Below, piece by piece: positions 23,407-33,758 of a stretch of DNA of 64,000 nt. Position 1 is the stretch's first letter. Each line of letters starts with the position of its first letter. The notes beneath the pieces are model-generated. The model saw only the letters and a program-made list of their open reading frames with translations. It searched no databases and was not told where the DNA came from. The position numbers and the translations under genes were made by a program. Source of the stretch: Heligmosomoides polygyrus polygyrus (lineage: Eukaryota; Nematoda; Chromadorea; Rhabditida; Heligmosomidae); contig OX377202.1 in NCBI GenBank assembly GCA_947396885.1, positions 60,538,034 through 60,602,033 on the forward strand, in the 5' to 3' direction.

Positions 23407-23964
23407 ATGCTGCACTCAAAAGTCGCCATGCCGTGTCTTATGTTCTTCTTGCTGATGCTAATTGTTGATTCCACTGGATCGAATTCTATGGATATGCCCG
23501 CCCCCTTGTGCGACTCAGAATCTCTTGAGTCTATTAGCAGCGAGCATGAAACTGGCGGTGTCGGATACTCTTCTGGTCGTGGTCACTACTGCTCATTGCT
23601 GATGGATTGCTCTCAGTGCTTTAGGCCGAGAACCCCTCACATTCAAAGATAGTGCGGTTTGCCGTCCCTGTTTCGCCGCTGTCGTTTCGAGTGTCATTTT
23701 GAGGCGCGCTGTCATACTGAAAGTCGACAAGATGCCTTCGACAGCCTTCCGTTCACATATCAACGAGGTTCTCAGAAGCCAGCTGCCCATAGCATCGTAT
23801 ATCGTATTCTTTCTGCATTTGGAGTCTCACGTAATGCTTTGCCTCTTAACTACGATGAAGCCAGCTTTGAGGTGGTAAACTTATGCCAAAAACTTCCTCG
23901 TGATTGGAGCTGCAACAGCTCCCATTCCACGAGCGGGTCTTCTGTCTTCTTGAGTCTTTTTTAG
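23407..23964 (+). pseudogene. Secreted Cys-rich protein-like frame with one in-frame stop
   Basis: The frame opens with a good signal peptide (MPCLMFFLLMLIVDSTGS, from the second Met at 23428). A Cys-rich stretch follows: HYCSLLMDCSQC, then RRCRFECHFEARCH. A single TAG at 23650-23652 interrupts it, and the same frame then runs open to 23962. The even cysteine spacing across the stop suggests one original coding region. It may be a pseudogene, or the stop may lie in an unrecognised intron. It sits ~280 bases upstream of the spliced exons at 24244 on the same strand and could belong to the same gene. I do not recognise the family. Confidence 0.35.
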
Positions 23965-24243
23965 CAGGAGTATTCTCTGAAAATGACTGTTGGACTAATA
24001 AACGTCGTGCTAAGGCAGCTGATAGAAGCTCTTAAAGGAATGCTGCAGACTGTATTCGCACATCCTCTGATACCGAAAGGTCTGGTCTCAGTTTCTGATA
24101 ATGTTCAGAAGCTGCCTTTGTCAACTTCTCTACTACAATATGGAAGGTTCGTTGACATGTATCCTATGAGCCATTAATTTTGAGATGCGATATCGGCGCC
24201 TTGGATAGCATGTTTACCAGTGCCTTTTTCGTTCTAATGGCAG

Positions 24244-24892
24244 ATGTCGCGTGAACTGAGGTTGACAACTGGAACGTGTAGTTTCGGTCGAGCAGACGTG
24301 AAAAGCTTGCGCGCAGATAGCTTTCTCTTTGGTGTTCCCATCGCAGAGTTCTACTACACTTCGAGCTACAGCAATGTGCCCGAGGTGAAGTCCTAGTTTT
24401 ACTTCTGCTCGCCCCCGCTACTATTCAGCACTCTGGAAAGCCCTGCAAATGTGAAGAGGTTGAGTTGCGAATAGGTGGAGAAAGCGCGCCTCTGATACGC
24501 CTTTCGGAGCAGCCCTACAGTACATTGCTGGCGATACCCAAGGGCTACTCGATACCGTGTGACCTGCTCGGTAGTCATTTCGTCTCTCTGTGCTTTTCAC
24601 TTTCTGCAACACTGCAGCGTCGCTTGCGGAAGCGGCTCTCTTCGAAACATGTAACTCCGCACCGCGATGCCCTTATCGAGGTGCTCCGCCACTAATTGCC
24701 TACTCCTATCAGGAACGAAATCTGAACCTGCTTTCGAGTGGCCCTCTGCGCCTCTCTTCATCTCACAGCTGTACCTTTACCATCCATGATCTCGAAAAAT
24801 ATGAGCTAAGTCCATCATGGAACGACAATTCGGTGTTCGCTTCAGATTCACAAGGTCATCAGTTTCCTTCCAGAACTCGAGTGCCGAACTAG
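24244..24892 (+). CDS. Putative three-exon host gene (or last exons of one), unknown function
   Basis: Three stretches join with matching phases: 24244-24384, 24429-24570 and 24618-24892. Intron 1 (44 bases) runs GTGAAG...TATTCAG. Intron 2 (47 bases) runs GTAGTC...CTGCAG. Both are nematode-sized, and the phase-1 split codon at the second junction is restored. The ~185-residue product has FLFGVPIAEFYYTSS, GKPCKCEEVELRIGG, YSTLLAIPKGYSIPCDLL, FETCNSAPRCPYRG and SHSCTFTIHDLEKYEL, with seven cysteines. The ATG follows an AATGGCAG acceptor, so upstream exons (perhaps within 23407-24180) are likely. I recognise no domain. Confidence 0.4.
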
Positions 24893-25305
24893 GCTATGAC
24901 GTAGAGCTTTAACGAGTCGCTTTTGATCGCAACAGAACAGAACTGGAAATGGACGGAGACCAGAATGCGAAACACGGAGATACAAGTATTACAAAATTCG
25001 TCACTTCATTTATTTTTCATGAGCCTGTTCAACACAGGTAGTAGCAACTTTATTCTACTCTCTGCTTTGCTGTTAACGAGCTTGTACATAGTGCAGCTGC
25101 AATTCTTCCTAAACAATAAAAGGTAGTTGTATTTGTAATTATTCGGAATTCAAACGCGGAGCTATTATTTTTCGACGAGTTACTTACAGAGAGTAGGCAG
25201 ATTATTTTCATCGGCCTTATTGATTTTTCAACCTGGTGAGCCCGTTAAGGTTTGTAACATAAGGCTACTTACGGGAATCTGACCTAGATAAGATAATCCA
25301 AACTG

Positions 25306-26120
25306 TTGGGTTGTTCGATAATTAATGTCGTTTTTTCATAAATTTCAAAGTGAATATCTTTATATCAACAACAATCAACGATATATAGAACATTTTGTTG
25401 GATGACCTTCTGCCGACTTTCGATAAGTTGGAAAATTCCACGTTCGAATAAGCCCTGACTTTTAGAGGCTCTAGACGATAATTGAGCACGCCATTCCCAG
25501 ATACCTCCATCATCACAGGAGATGAGAAGTGGTGCCTGTACATCAACATCAAGAGGAGCATGCACTGGGGTGAGCAGCCTGAGCCACAACCAAAGGAGGG
25601 TTCTCACCCGTCTGGCTTTCTGTTTGGTGGGATTACAAACGCGTCATCTACTACGAGCTGCTGGCCCGTAACGAAAGTCTAGCAGCGGGCTTGTACAGTC
25701 AGCAGCTGGATAGTGTGGCCACCAAGATCGCAGAAAAGTGTCCGAGTCATGTCACAATCCGATTCTTGCACGACAATGCTCGACCACACATTGCAAGGAT
25801 GACTCGCCAAAGGCTTCTCAACCTGGGAGGGTAAGTGCTGCCCCACCCGCCGTACAGTCCAGATATTGCGCCAATACCACCTTTTCCTGTCTGTCATGCA
25901 AGGAAAAACGTTCAATGACGAGGACGACATGGAGCGCCGACTGGCTTTTTCGAATCAAAGCCGGAAAAGTTCTACTCACGGGATCGGGAGTCTGTGTGAA
26001 AGGTGAAGAAGAGATAGCGGTTATAATAACGATTACTCCATTTCTTGACGTGTTTCGCTTTTTTGTAGCATTTTTTAAATGTGGGTCTTGAAATTGGCGA
26101 GAACTTCTGCAACAACCTAA
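25306..26120 (+). mobile_element. mariner element, defective
   Basis: The right end CAACAACCTAA (with TA following) is the inverse of the left TTGGGTTGTT, a typical mariner terminus. Only about 815 bp remain. The left flank reads TG rather than TA, so the duplication has decayed or the exact left end is a few bases off. Confidence 0.75.
25495..26000 (+). pseudogene. mariner transposase remnant, frameshifted
   Basis: Motifs in order across frames: ITGDEKWCLYIN (first catalytic Asp), then after a shift YYELLARNESLAAGLYSQQL, then FLHDNARPHIA (second Asp), a stop in place of a conserved Trp, and LPHPPYSPDIAP. After this the sequence shifts frame before the expected Ser-Asp-Tyr-His, so the third catalytic Asp is lost. 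Frameshifts, a stop and the lost residue make it inactive. It belongs to a different mariner lineage from the one at 2278-3186, with different ends and motif wording. Confidence 0.8.
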
Positions 26121-26621
26121 TATTTCGGCTAGGCTGTACTTTCTCCGTTAAATTGTTGTAAGTCGTTGATGAATCCTGCCCCAGATACTGTCATAAATAA
26201 ACTTCCATTCTAAGGCTATACCATCATCTCTAAGGTCGTGAGTGGATAGTGGGCGAGTCACAGCTCATCTTTTGATCAACGGTTCCATAATTCCAGGGAA
26301 TTTCCACGACGAGGGATCCAAAAAAATTATTGATATGGATGTAGAATTCCTAGTTGCTCCTTGATGCAGAAGTTCCATTTCAAACTATCGTGAGCATTTT
26401 TCCAGTAAGCAGAGACGCTGTTCTACACCGCAGACCCAGTGAACAAAGCAGTGCAGTCAACGGAAGTCTGTCATCAAACGTCTGCTCCCATGTGCTTTGG
26501 ACCTAACATGCTACAGATATAAATTTTATGGTCACTCACTAGGGAATGTCTTCAGCATCCCATGGAACTTCGCCTCGAGACCTATGCCATGTGAAAGGGG
26601 GTGAAACGCTGATTACAAATA

Positions 26622-27785
26622 CAGGGCCTCTCAAAAAACGTACAGCATGGAACGCCCCATGCACTCGTCCGAAAATTTTTGCACTCGATTGATTGTGTTT
26701 TGCTTGAATACATGTTATAATTTCTTCACAAAGTGGCTGTATTGATTGATTTGGGCTTCTTTTAAGGTTTAAGACTTAAAAACACACTATGGCTTGCGGA
26801 AAATGCACGGTATCTTAAAAATGAGGTACAGTTTGAAAGGTTCTAACATTGCTGCTAGTGAAGCTTTTAAAGATGTTTGAGGCTCATATGAAAGCACAGG
26901 GTACCTAGATTAGTCAAGATCAGTCAAGAATAGTCAAGATTGCGCCATACCCCGCCTGCAATCTCGCACTTCAGTCTTGATTGATTGAGCATGGCTAAAT
27001 GCTTGTCACAATCTTGTTACAACTTGGCCAGACTAACCTTTGCTGTGCTTCTCTCGACGTTTTCTGTCGACCAGTAGCTGCAACTACGCCGATTAACCTC
27101 TCTATTCACCTTGAATGTTGCTTCATAAGTCCACAGAATCCATCTTGGAAAATGCCGCTTGGGCTCACATTTAAATCTTGTAATCAATAAACTCGCGTGT
27201 CTCTCACATGATTGTCATGTGCCTCTCACACGATTGTCAAGTTCTAAATATTAAAAGGAGCACAGCACAGGTTATCTGGCCAAGCTGTAACAAGATTGTG
27301 ACAAGCATTCAGCCCATGCTCAACCACTCGGGTCTTAAATGCAAGGTTGCAGGCGGGGGTGTGGCGCAATCTTGACTTTCACACGTCGCGGAAATCTCGT
27401 TATACTGCGCTTTCATATGAGTTTCAAACGTCCTCAAACGCTTCACTAGCAGCAGTGTTCGAACATTTCAAATACCATTGCATTTTTTAGGGTAACCGCA
27501 TTTTCCGCAGGCCATAGTGTGTTTTTAAGTCTTAAACCTTAAAAGAAGCCCAATCCAGTCGATACGGCTACTTAGTGAAGAAATTATAACATGTATTCGA
27601 GCGAAGTACAATCAGTCGAGTGCAAAAATATTCAGACGAGTGCATGGCGCGATCCATGCCGCTTATAAGTTGGAAAATTTCTATTATCTTAAGCGTTCAT
27701 ATGAGGCTTTAACTTCTTCAGTACCTTTACTAGAGTAAAGTTATCGCCTTTTAAACAGTACACACATTTTTTTCGAGACACTCTG
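26622..27785. mobile_element. Palindromic Tc1/mariner-type MITE (CAGRG.CTCTC ends, TA duplication)
   Basis: CAGGGCCTCTCAAAAAACGT at the left is inverse to the right-end ...TTTTTTTCGAGACACTCTG, with TA on both sides (26620-26621 and 27786-27787). Long arms (about 26640-27045 and 27265-27660) are complementary, for example TTAAGGTTTAAGACTTAAAA near 26762 and AGTCTTAAACCTTAAAAGAAG near 27530. No transposase is present. The ~220-bp centre is unremarkable. Confidence 0.75.
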
Positions 27786-27924
27786 TATACCCTCCAAACT
27801 TGCTAAATGGCTCTCCTAAAGCACTGGCCGGCGAAAGTTCGAGCTGTCAACTGCATGTCTCCTGCGCTGACGAAGCGATGGGCGGAACGTTGCGTGATCA
27901 GCGTAGCGATTAGCCGCCTACCAG

Positions 27925-27995
27925 ATTGTGGCGGCGGCGCAGTGGGAGTGTTCTCGCCGAGCACGGAAGCAGCCACGGGTTTGATCCCCATCGAT
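27925..27995 (+). promoter_or_regulatory. tRNA-like unit of copy 2
   Basis: GGCGCAGTGGGAG (A-box-like, 27936-27948) and GGGTTTGATCCC (B-box-like, 27977-27988). It is positionally equivalent to the tRNA-like units of 9735-11268 but derived from a different tRNA or heavily diverged. Confidence 0.45.
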
Positions 27996-28401
27996 GCTGG
28001 TGTTTCGCATTTTGTGTCTTATCGTCAGAGACACACTTTAACCTCACTTCCACCCAATTTTTGAATAGACGGCTGGCGACAACTATCATACACCTTTTCC
28101 AAGCTCTTCGAAGTGGAATGATAACACATTTTGAATATCACGTACGGCAAGTCAAAGTCTGATGCTGGATTCGTGAGCAATGCCCCAAATAACTCCCATG
28201 CACAAAGTTCGGGCGAAACTGGTGTTTATGACCTCATCACCCTCATTTATTCCTATCTACTTTTTTAACCTGCCTTAAGAAGAAGGAAATTCGGAAACAA
28301 ATGCGAGAATCGTGATCAGCACCACAAATAACGCCCATATTCAAAGTATGGCCTCTGCCTTTGGTTTTTGAAATGCCGAGCTGTCCCAAGGCGAAAAGGC
28401 G

Positions 28402-28592
28402 GTACAGGGGCCAGATTCATCAACGACTTAGAGCAGTCTAACAGAGAAATTACAGCCTAAATTTCTGATAACGCCAACATTTCAACATATCACTTGCTGA
28501 CAAGTCGCGTTAATTCGCGTTTTTTCAGGAATTTCGGCTGCAATTTCTCTGCTAAACTGCTGTAAGTCATTGATGAATCCGACTCCAGATTG
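28402..28592. repeat. Short inverted-repeat unit (GCCAGATTCATCAACGACTT)
   Basis: CAGATTCATCAACGACTTA near 28409 is inverse to AAGTCATTGATGAATC at 28565-28580, with complementary AGAGAAATT blocks just inside. A single arm of the same sequence is seen at 26135-26180 and a partial one near 14905. It looks like a very small MITE. Confidence 0.5.
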
Positions 28593-29347
28593 AAATACCA
28601 AATTTTATTCTTTAGATGAACGGAGTCAGCGTCCAACTTGTTAGAGTGGCTGCCGATGTACCATCCTTCAACAATGATGGAAGATTGCAAAAAAATGTGT
28701 AGGGGGAATTTAGTGTTAGCAAGCCAAAAACCAATGCCCCTCTTTGCTGTCAAAAACAATCGACCGCAACAACATCGATATTTTGATTTGCTGTGTAGCC
28801 TATCTACAGCGTAACACATTCAATTGGCTTTCACCCTGAATGGTTTCGCACTTCGGTCATCACCGCACCCCGACTGACAAGGAGCAAGGTGCTATTATTA
28901 TAGTATTATTTTGGGTGCTTATCACGAATCTGGCATTTGTTTCTGAATTTCCTCATTCTAGTGTCAGCTTAAGGTAGATATGAATAAAGGAGGTGATGAA
29001 GTCATAAGCATCAATTTCGCCCAAACTTTGTGCATGGAAGTTATTTGGGGCGCTGTTCACGAATGATTATGGTCATCCGACTTTGACTTACCGTACGTGA
29101 TAATCAAAATTTGCTATCACTCCACTTCGAAATGCTCGGAAAAGGTAAGTGGTAGTTGTTGCCAGGTTTTTGTTCAATAGCTCTTGCTGCGGAGGCGATG
29201 GTGACGCAGCCAACCACGGGAGTGTGTAGGCCAACAAGTTCTACGAACCAGTACCACCTTGGTCATTCATGAGATGCAGATAATGATACTAGTTCGTAGA
29301 ACTTTTCAGTCCATTGACGACCGCGCGGCAAATCGCGTGTCTGGCGC

Positions 29348-29575
29348 GTGGAACCGCACGGACGCTGGAATCTCGTGGAAACACAACATCACGATACTCT
29401 AAACAACGCTCCCTCTCCAAAAGCTCCCTCTCATATTGGAGAAGGCCGGAACAGTTTTGAAGCGAAACATAGAAGATGTATTTGCTGCTGTAAGAAGGTC
29501 TGCGAAGAGGAAGGGCGCAATAGTCAATTGAATAGTGCCGATCTTGTGAATAGTTCCGATCTTTGTGCAGCTTGA
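29348..29575 (+). other. Short open frame, no recognised product
   Basis: A 75-residue Cys/Glu/Lys-rich frame, RRCICCCKKVCEEEGR near its middle. No domain match, splice sites or signal peptide. Recorded because the cysteine cluster is unusual, but it may be chance. Confidence 0.15.
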
Positions 29576-29735
29576 ATAGTTTTTAGTGCTGACTATTTGT
29601 TTTGATCAGTGCTTAGAAGTAAATGACTGCCGAAACACAGTGCAGTAGCATTGCTGAAAGATCCAACATATCTAATAATTACTCGTAAACCACAAAAAAA
29701 GCGAGAAATGGGCCGTAGCGAACAGTTTTATAACC

Positions 29736-29818
29736 GTGGGCCGAGATTGGCCCACGCGGTCCCACCCAACCGAAAAACTGCGGGCCAAAATCGGCCCGCT
29801 CGGTCGTCAATGGGTTAA
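29736..29818. repeat. Paired GC-rich hairpins ending at TTAA (piggyBac-like end)
   Basis: Two hairpins in tandem: GTGGGCCGAGATTGGCCCAC (29736-29755) and GCGGGCCAAAATCGGCCCGC (29780-29799). Then comes GGTCGTCAATGGG followed by TTAA at 29815. On the minus strand it reads TTAACCCATTGACGACC. This layout resembles a piggyBac-type terminus. No second end was found. Confidence 0.35.
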
Positions 29819-30310
29819 TATCTCGTGGAGGATGTAATTTTATCGTACTGCTTTCAGATAGCTGATGAGAAGAAGCGCCTTTGTGTTAGAATGCGCGATG
29901 CTAAAAGAAGACAATCTAAAGAGAGATGTCGAGGTATTATAGCACCAGTAAAGTTTATAGCAATTAACGTCAACTGTTTCCTGTAGGTTCGCCGGGCGGT
30001 ACCATTCAAGACGAATGAGTACCGTTCTTGGTGAACATTAGTTTTGGTGATCTATCTATTCAGTCTACAGTTACTCGAGAATGATACTGTCACGCTGTGC
30101 CCTATAAAGTTCCTCAGAAAAGTCAGTTACGAAATTCTTAAGAGAAATCATGTTGAAACTAATTTATTTAGATTCTGTTAAAATGTCTTTCGTCTATCTA
30201 ATTGGATTCTTACTATTTTGGCCTGGAAGCATGCCTTGAAGTTCATCCTGATTTAAACAAAAACTGATATTTAGCAAAAAATAAACAACGCCTGAAAATT
30301 CGCCTTAAGA

Positions 30311-30396
30311 GTCGTTGAGGCAGGATCCTTTTCTGGCTCATTCGATAGGGCTCGTCGTTGAGGCAGGATCCTTTTCTGGCTCATTCGATAGGGCTC
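30311..30396 (+). repeat. Perfect 43-bp tandem duplication
   Basis: GTCGTTGAGGCAGGATCC... is repeated exactly at 30311-30353 and 30354-30396. It creates an artificial repeat in the frame at 30315-30866, which I do not accept as a gene. Confidence 0.95.
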
Positions 30397-30614
30397 GAAG
30401 TTCTAATACGGGAAGTGGTAGAGTTCACGTCAGTCCGTCTCTGGACTGCCGCTTCAAGCCCTCTGAGCATCCTAGCTCTCTATCGATTGTAATCACTCTA
30501 AATCTCGTCGACCTACAGGCCCCCGTAGTCGGCTCGGTCACCATCGCCTCCACGGCGAGGGCTGTCATGGCTCAGTGCGAAGCAGCGGGTGTCACGGTGC
30601 GAGTCGACGCGCAC

Positions 30615-33600
30615 TATACATTGGACCCGAATGAATCATTTTCGGATATCCGATTCACATATTCCGGTCCGAATCATTCAATTATCCGAGGTCTTAAAAG
30701 CGCCCTTATCCGAATCATCCAAAAATCCGGGGTCCACAAAATCGCCGTATCCGAATCATCCAAAAATCCGGTGCCCGCAAAATCGACCTTATCCAAATCA
30801 TCCGAAAATCTGGGGTTCGCAAAATTGCCACTATCCGAAACATCCAATTATACGGACACTTGGTGATTCGGATAAAATCGGGTAACCCGTTCACTTTCGT
30901 CGCTCCATTTTGAAATCGCGCACCTTGGATAAAAACACATTCGAAACGAATTTCGCGGGCGTGCCCGCTGCTGAGTCATACATTTCAGGCTCCACTGTGA
31001 AATAGTGTAGATATAATGATGTTGAATATATTTAGCACGCTGCTGAGCGTTACGTTGATTGATTTGGCATATTTTTCTTCAATTATCATGTGGCGCTTCC
31101 GGGGGACAGGAAGGACGGAGAATGAGGGAGGGAAGGGATTAAACTTGTTATCTGATCGGCACTTCGCTATTTCGCATTGTGTCGCAGATTGCGTCGGGGG
31201 GGGGGGGGGTCACCATGTAGAGCAGCCCCATACCGCACTTTGTGCTGCACGAAATTAAAGATGCTATTCTTAAACACTTGTGTGTTTGCAATTTGATGAA
31301 CTGTGTTAGACCATTTGTGATGTAATTCGAAAATCATGTGCCTTATTATGAATGAGGAAAACCACTGAATACATGGTGAGAATTTTTTTTTTGTGAAAAA
31401 AGCGGAGGACGGAATACGGAACGGAGGAACTCCATAAAGAGCAGAAACCGGAATCCGAAACATTGTAGCGGAAATGACTCAAAACTCACAACTTCGTCTA
31501 CTTTATATATATGTATATATCCATAATGGTAGTAATAGGTGAGTTGCCGTTAACGAACTCAGATAGGGGCAAGGCAGCATGCGACTTCTCTTTTCAGCAG
31601 CATATAACAATAAAAAAACCTTTGTATTCGTATTATTACTAACCAGGGAAGGGTTTCAGGCGTAGGTCTGAACGGCGAAAATGGATAGTACTACGAGAAT
31701 CTCCACCATTCATATAGTAGAAAACCATGTTTCGTTTTTGCTGAGTCCTTAAACCCAAAGAGCTACGGGCCCTCGAAACCGGGTGCGGTAGCGCACCGTC
31801 AGCACGTGCCCGGTGCATGCATGTGCGCGCGCTGTTGTATGGAACGCGGCGAAAGGCACTGCGGCAAGCGAGTCGATAGTTCAGCAGGTTAGGGCTGCTT
31901 CAAAGGTGCTAATCCAGATGTTCGACTCCCATGCTATGCACTATTTTTGCACTTTTCATGACCGCTGCCTCCTTCATTAATTTGCTTCCTACGCATCTCC
32001 TACACATTTATTTCACTCTAAATTGTCAAAATGGTCAGATTCGTAATCAATACCCCATGACCATGGCAGCCCTAGTCATCCGTACCTGCTGTAACCTACC
32101 GTAATCAGCTGACATTTCAAAAACGAATGTCAGATTCGTAACCAGCTTCCCAAATAACCCACCTGAGAGAAGTTTGGGCAAAATCGGTGATTATGACCTT
32201 GATAGCCCTAGTCATCCGTACCAGCTGTAACCTACCGTAATCGGCATAAATTTTCAAAAACTGATGTCAGATTCGTGATCAGCACCCCAAATAACCCCTG
32301 GGGAGGTTTGGCCGAAAAAAGAATTTTTTTGACCTCTCATCGATCTCTGGAGTCGTGAAAGTACAATGGTGCTTTGATGGCGGTTTAAATCAGCTTACTT
32401 CGTAGACATCTCCTACACATTTATTTCGCTCCAAATTCTAAATAAGGGTTTACTTTGAGCTTTGCTTCACCCACTTTTCTCACTTTCTGTATTATACACC
32501 GTTTGTGCTTTTCAGCGAATGTTGAACTATAACCTATATTCTAGTACTATCCATTTCCCACGTTTAGACCTACGTCTGAGACCCTTCCCTGGTAAGATGA
32601 ATTTTCAAACATTATTAATGTAGCAAATCGAAGTTGGTGCAAAATCTCTTTGTAAATAGGAAGAAAGCATTTTGAAAGCAATGAACCCAGCTGACGAGTA
32701 AGATGCCAGAGATTTCGCCACTCATAGCAATTAACCAGTCTTATTGAATGTCCCAGATGCATCCTAATTAGGAGAGGGCAGAGCTAAGGCTACACTTGTG
32801 TTCAGCACCCACGACACGAATGTCTGAGTTCGCATGGGTACCATAGTATCACTTGGCAGTAGCTCAAGCTCTGAAACAAACTCAAAGGAAGGGGTTGGAG
32901 AGGCAAGACACCGCATGCCCTCCTCCGACTAGGGAAGATCCAATGTCCTCTATGAAAAGCATTGTTAGCAACCTAAGAGTGCTTATAGAACTCCGATCTG
33001 GAATTTGTGCTCCAGGCCAGACCTAAGATTAGTAGGGGAAAAGAAAAGCATGCTCCGGATAAGGAATTTGATCCTTGACTCATCCACACTATTCCGTAGT
33101 ACGACGTTTCAAGAAAGAATCCAATTTGGTTACTGTTTGACATCAGGATGCACCACCGGTCTGAAATCAACACAATCACAGATGCACATTTAATCTTTCG
33201 TTTATGAGGTGAATGATGGCAGTGCAAAGCAATCAATGAGTGATGAATCACCATTTCCGTTCCGTCTTGTTTCCGAGAGCGGAACACGGAACGGAACGGA
33301 AGGACTAAAAATGGCCGGAAGCCGAAATTCAGAACACAGAAACGGAAATTTCGCACTACCCTGTTCGGAATGGTCCAACCCTTTGATGTTTCCCTCCTTT
33401 ACGAGAAGTGGGGCTTTCGATACATACACTGTTGTTGTTGTTGTTGTTATTGTTAAAGGATGGATTCTTCTTTAAGCAACGGTAGTATTCTGATAAACTG
33501 CATCTTTCGCTAATGAGTCGGATATCCAATTCGGATATCCCTTTCCGAATCAACCAAGAATCCGGGGTCCTCAAAATCGCCATTATCCGAATCATCCAGT

Positions 33601-33633
33601 TATTCGAAGATTTTCGATGGGATCCAGTGTATA
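30615..33633. mobile_element. ~3-kb TATACAYTGGAYCC element, copy A
   Basis: Left end TATACATTGGACCC and right end GGATCCAGTGTATA are inverted. Inside the left end, a ~42-bp unit with 'ATCCGAATCATCCAAAAATC' is repeated about five times (30660-30850). A shorter set lies at the right end (33520-33610). Copy B (39688-44130) has the same ends, the same 'GTGAAATAGTG' and 'TTTAGCACGCTGCTGAGCG' blocks and, after subtracting its insert, the same ~3-kb length. No transposase frame was found and the superfamily is unknown. Copies A and B lie head to tail, separated by 19 bp plus an RTE insertion. Confidence 0.7.
31640..32600. repeat. Inverted-repeat segment within copy A, with tRNA-like unit and repeated modules
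   Basis: ACCAGGGAAGGGTTTCAG (31643) is inverse to CTGAGACCCTTCCCTGGT (32575). Between them are an A-box-like TAGTTCAGCAGG (31877-31888), a B-box-like TGTTCGACTCC (31919-31929), two direct copies of ATCTCCTACACATTTATTTC (31997 and 32407), and two ~139-bp tandem copies starting at GCCCTAGTCATCCGTACC. The layout resembles the tRNA-like elements at 9735 and 27790. Confidence 0.55.
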
Positions 33634-33675
33634 ATGCGCACTGGATCCGCAGTATACACTTCTTGTTCTTCTTCT

Positions 33676-33750
33676 TCAGCGTTTGTCCCGCATCATGACG
33701 GGGTCCGCTTTTCTGGTGCCATGTCGCCATCTTTCCCGATCCCGTGCTAG
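33676..33750 (-). pseudogene. Displaced C-terminus of the interrupted RTE protein
   Basis: Reading minus from 33750 in the continuing frame gives an LARDRERWRHGTRKADP block and MMRDKR, then TGA. It restarts exactly where the protein at 36853 is cut. The 8-bp duplication ATCAGGGT lies on both sides of the insertion. The same ending occurs in the fragment at 18220-18283. Confidence 0.85.
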
Positions 33751-33758
33751 ATCAGGGT

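Larger units (their letters stand above)
27790..29210. mobile_element. Palindromic element with tRNA-like unit, copy 2
   Basis: Same organisation as 9735-11268: left arm (about 28060-28290) and right arm (about 28960-29190) are complementary, the central TTCAACAATGATGGAAGATT block is shared, and a tRNA-like unit lies in the left arm. The right arm lacks an obvious tRNA-like unit, so the element is probably truncated there. It abuts the MITE ending at 27785. Confidence 0.65.

Noticed and set aside
30315..30866. 183-residue open frame
   Set aside because: It consists of a perfect 43-bp tandem duplication, an unrecognised middle and the subterminal repeats of element A.
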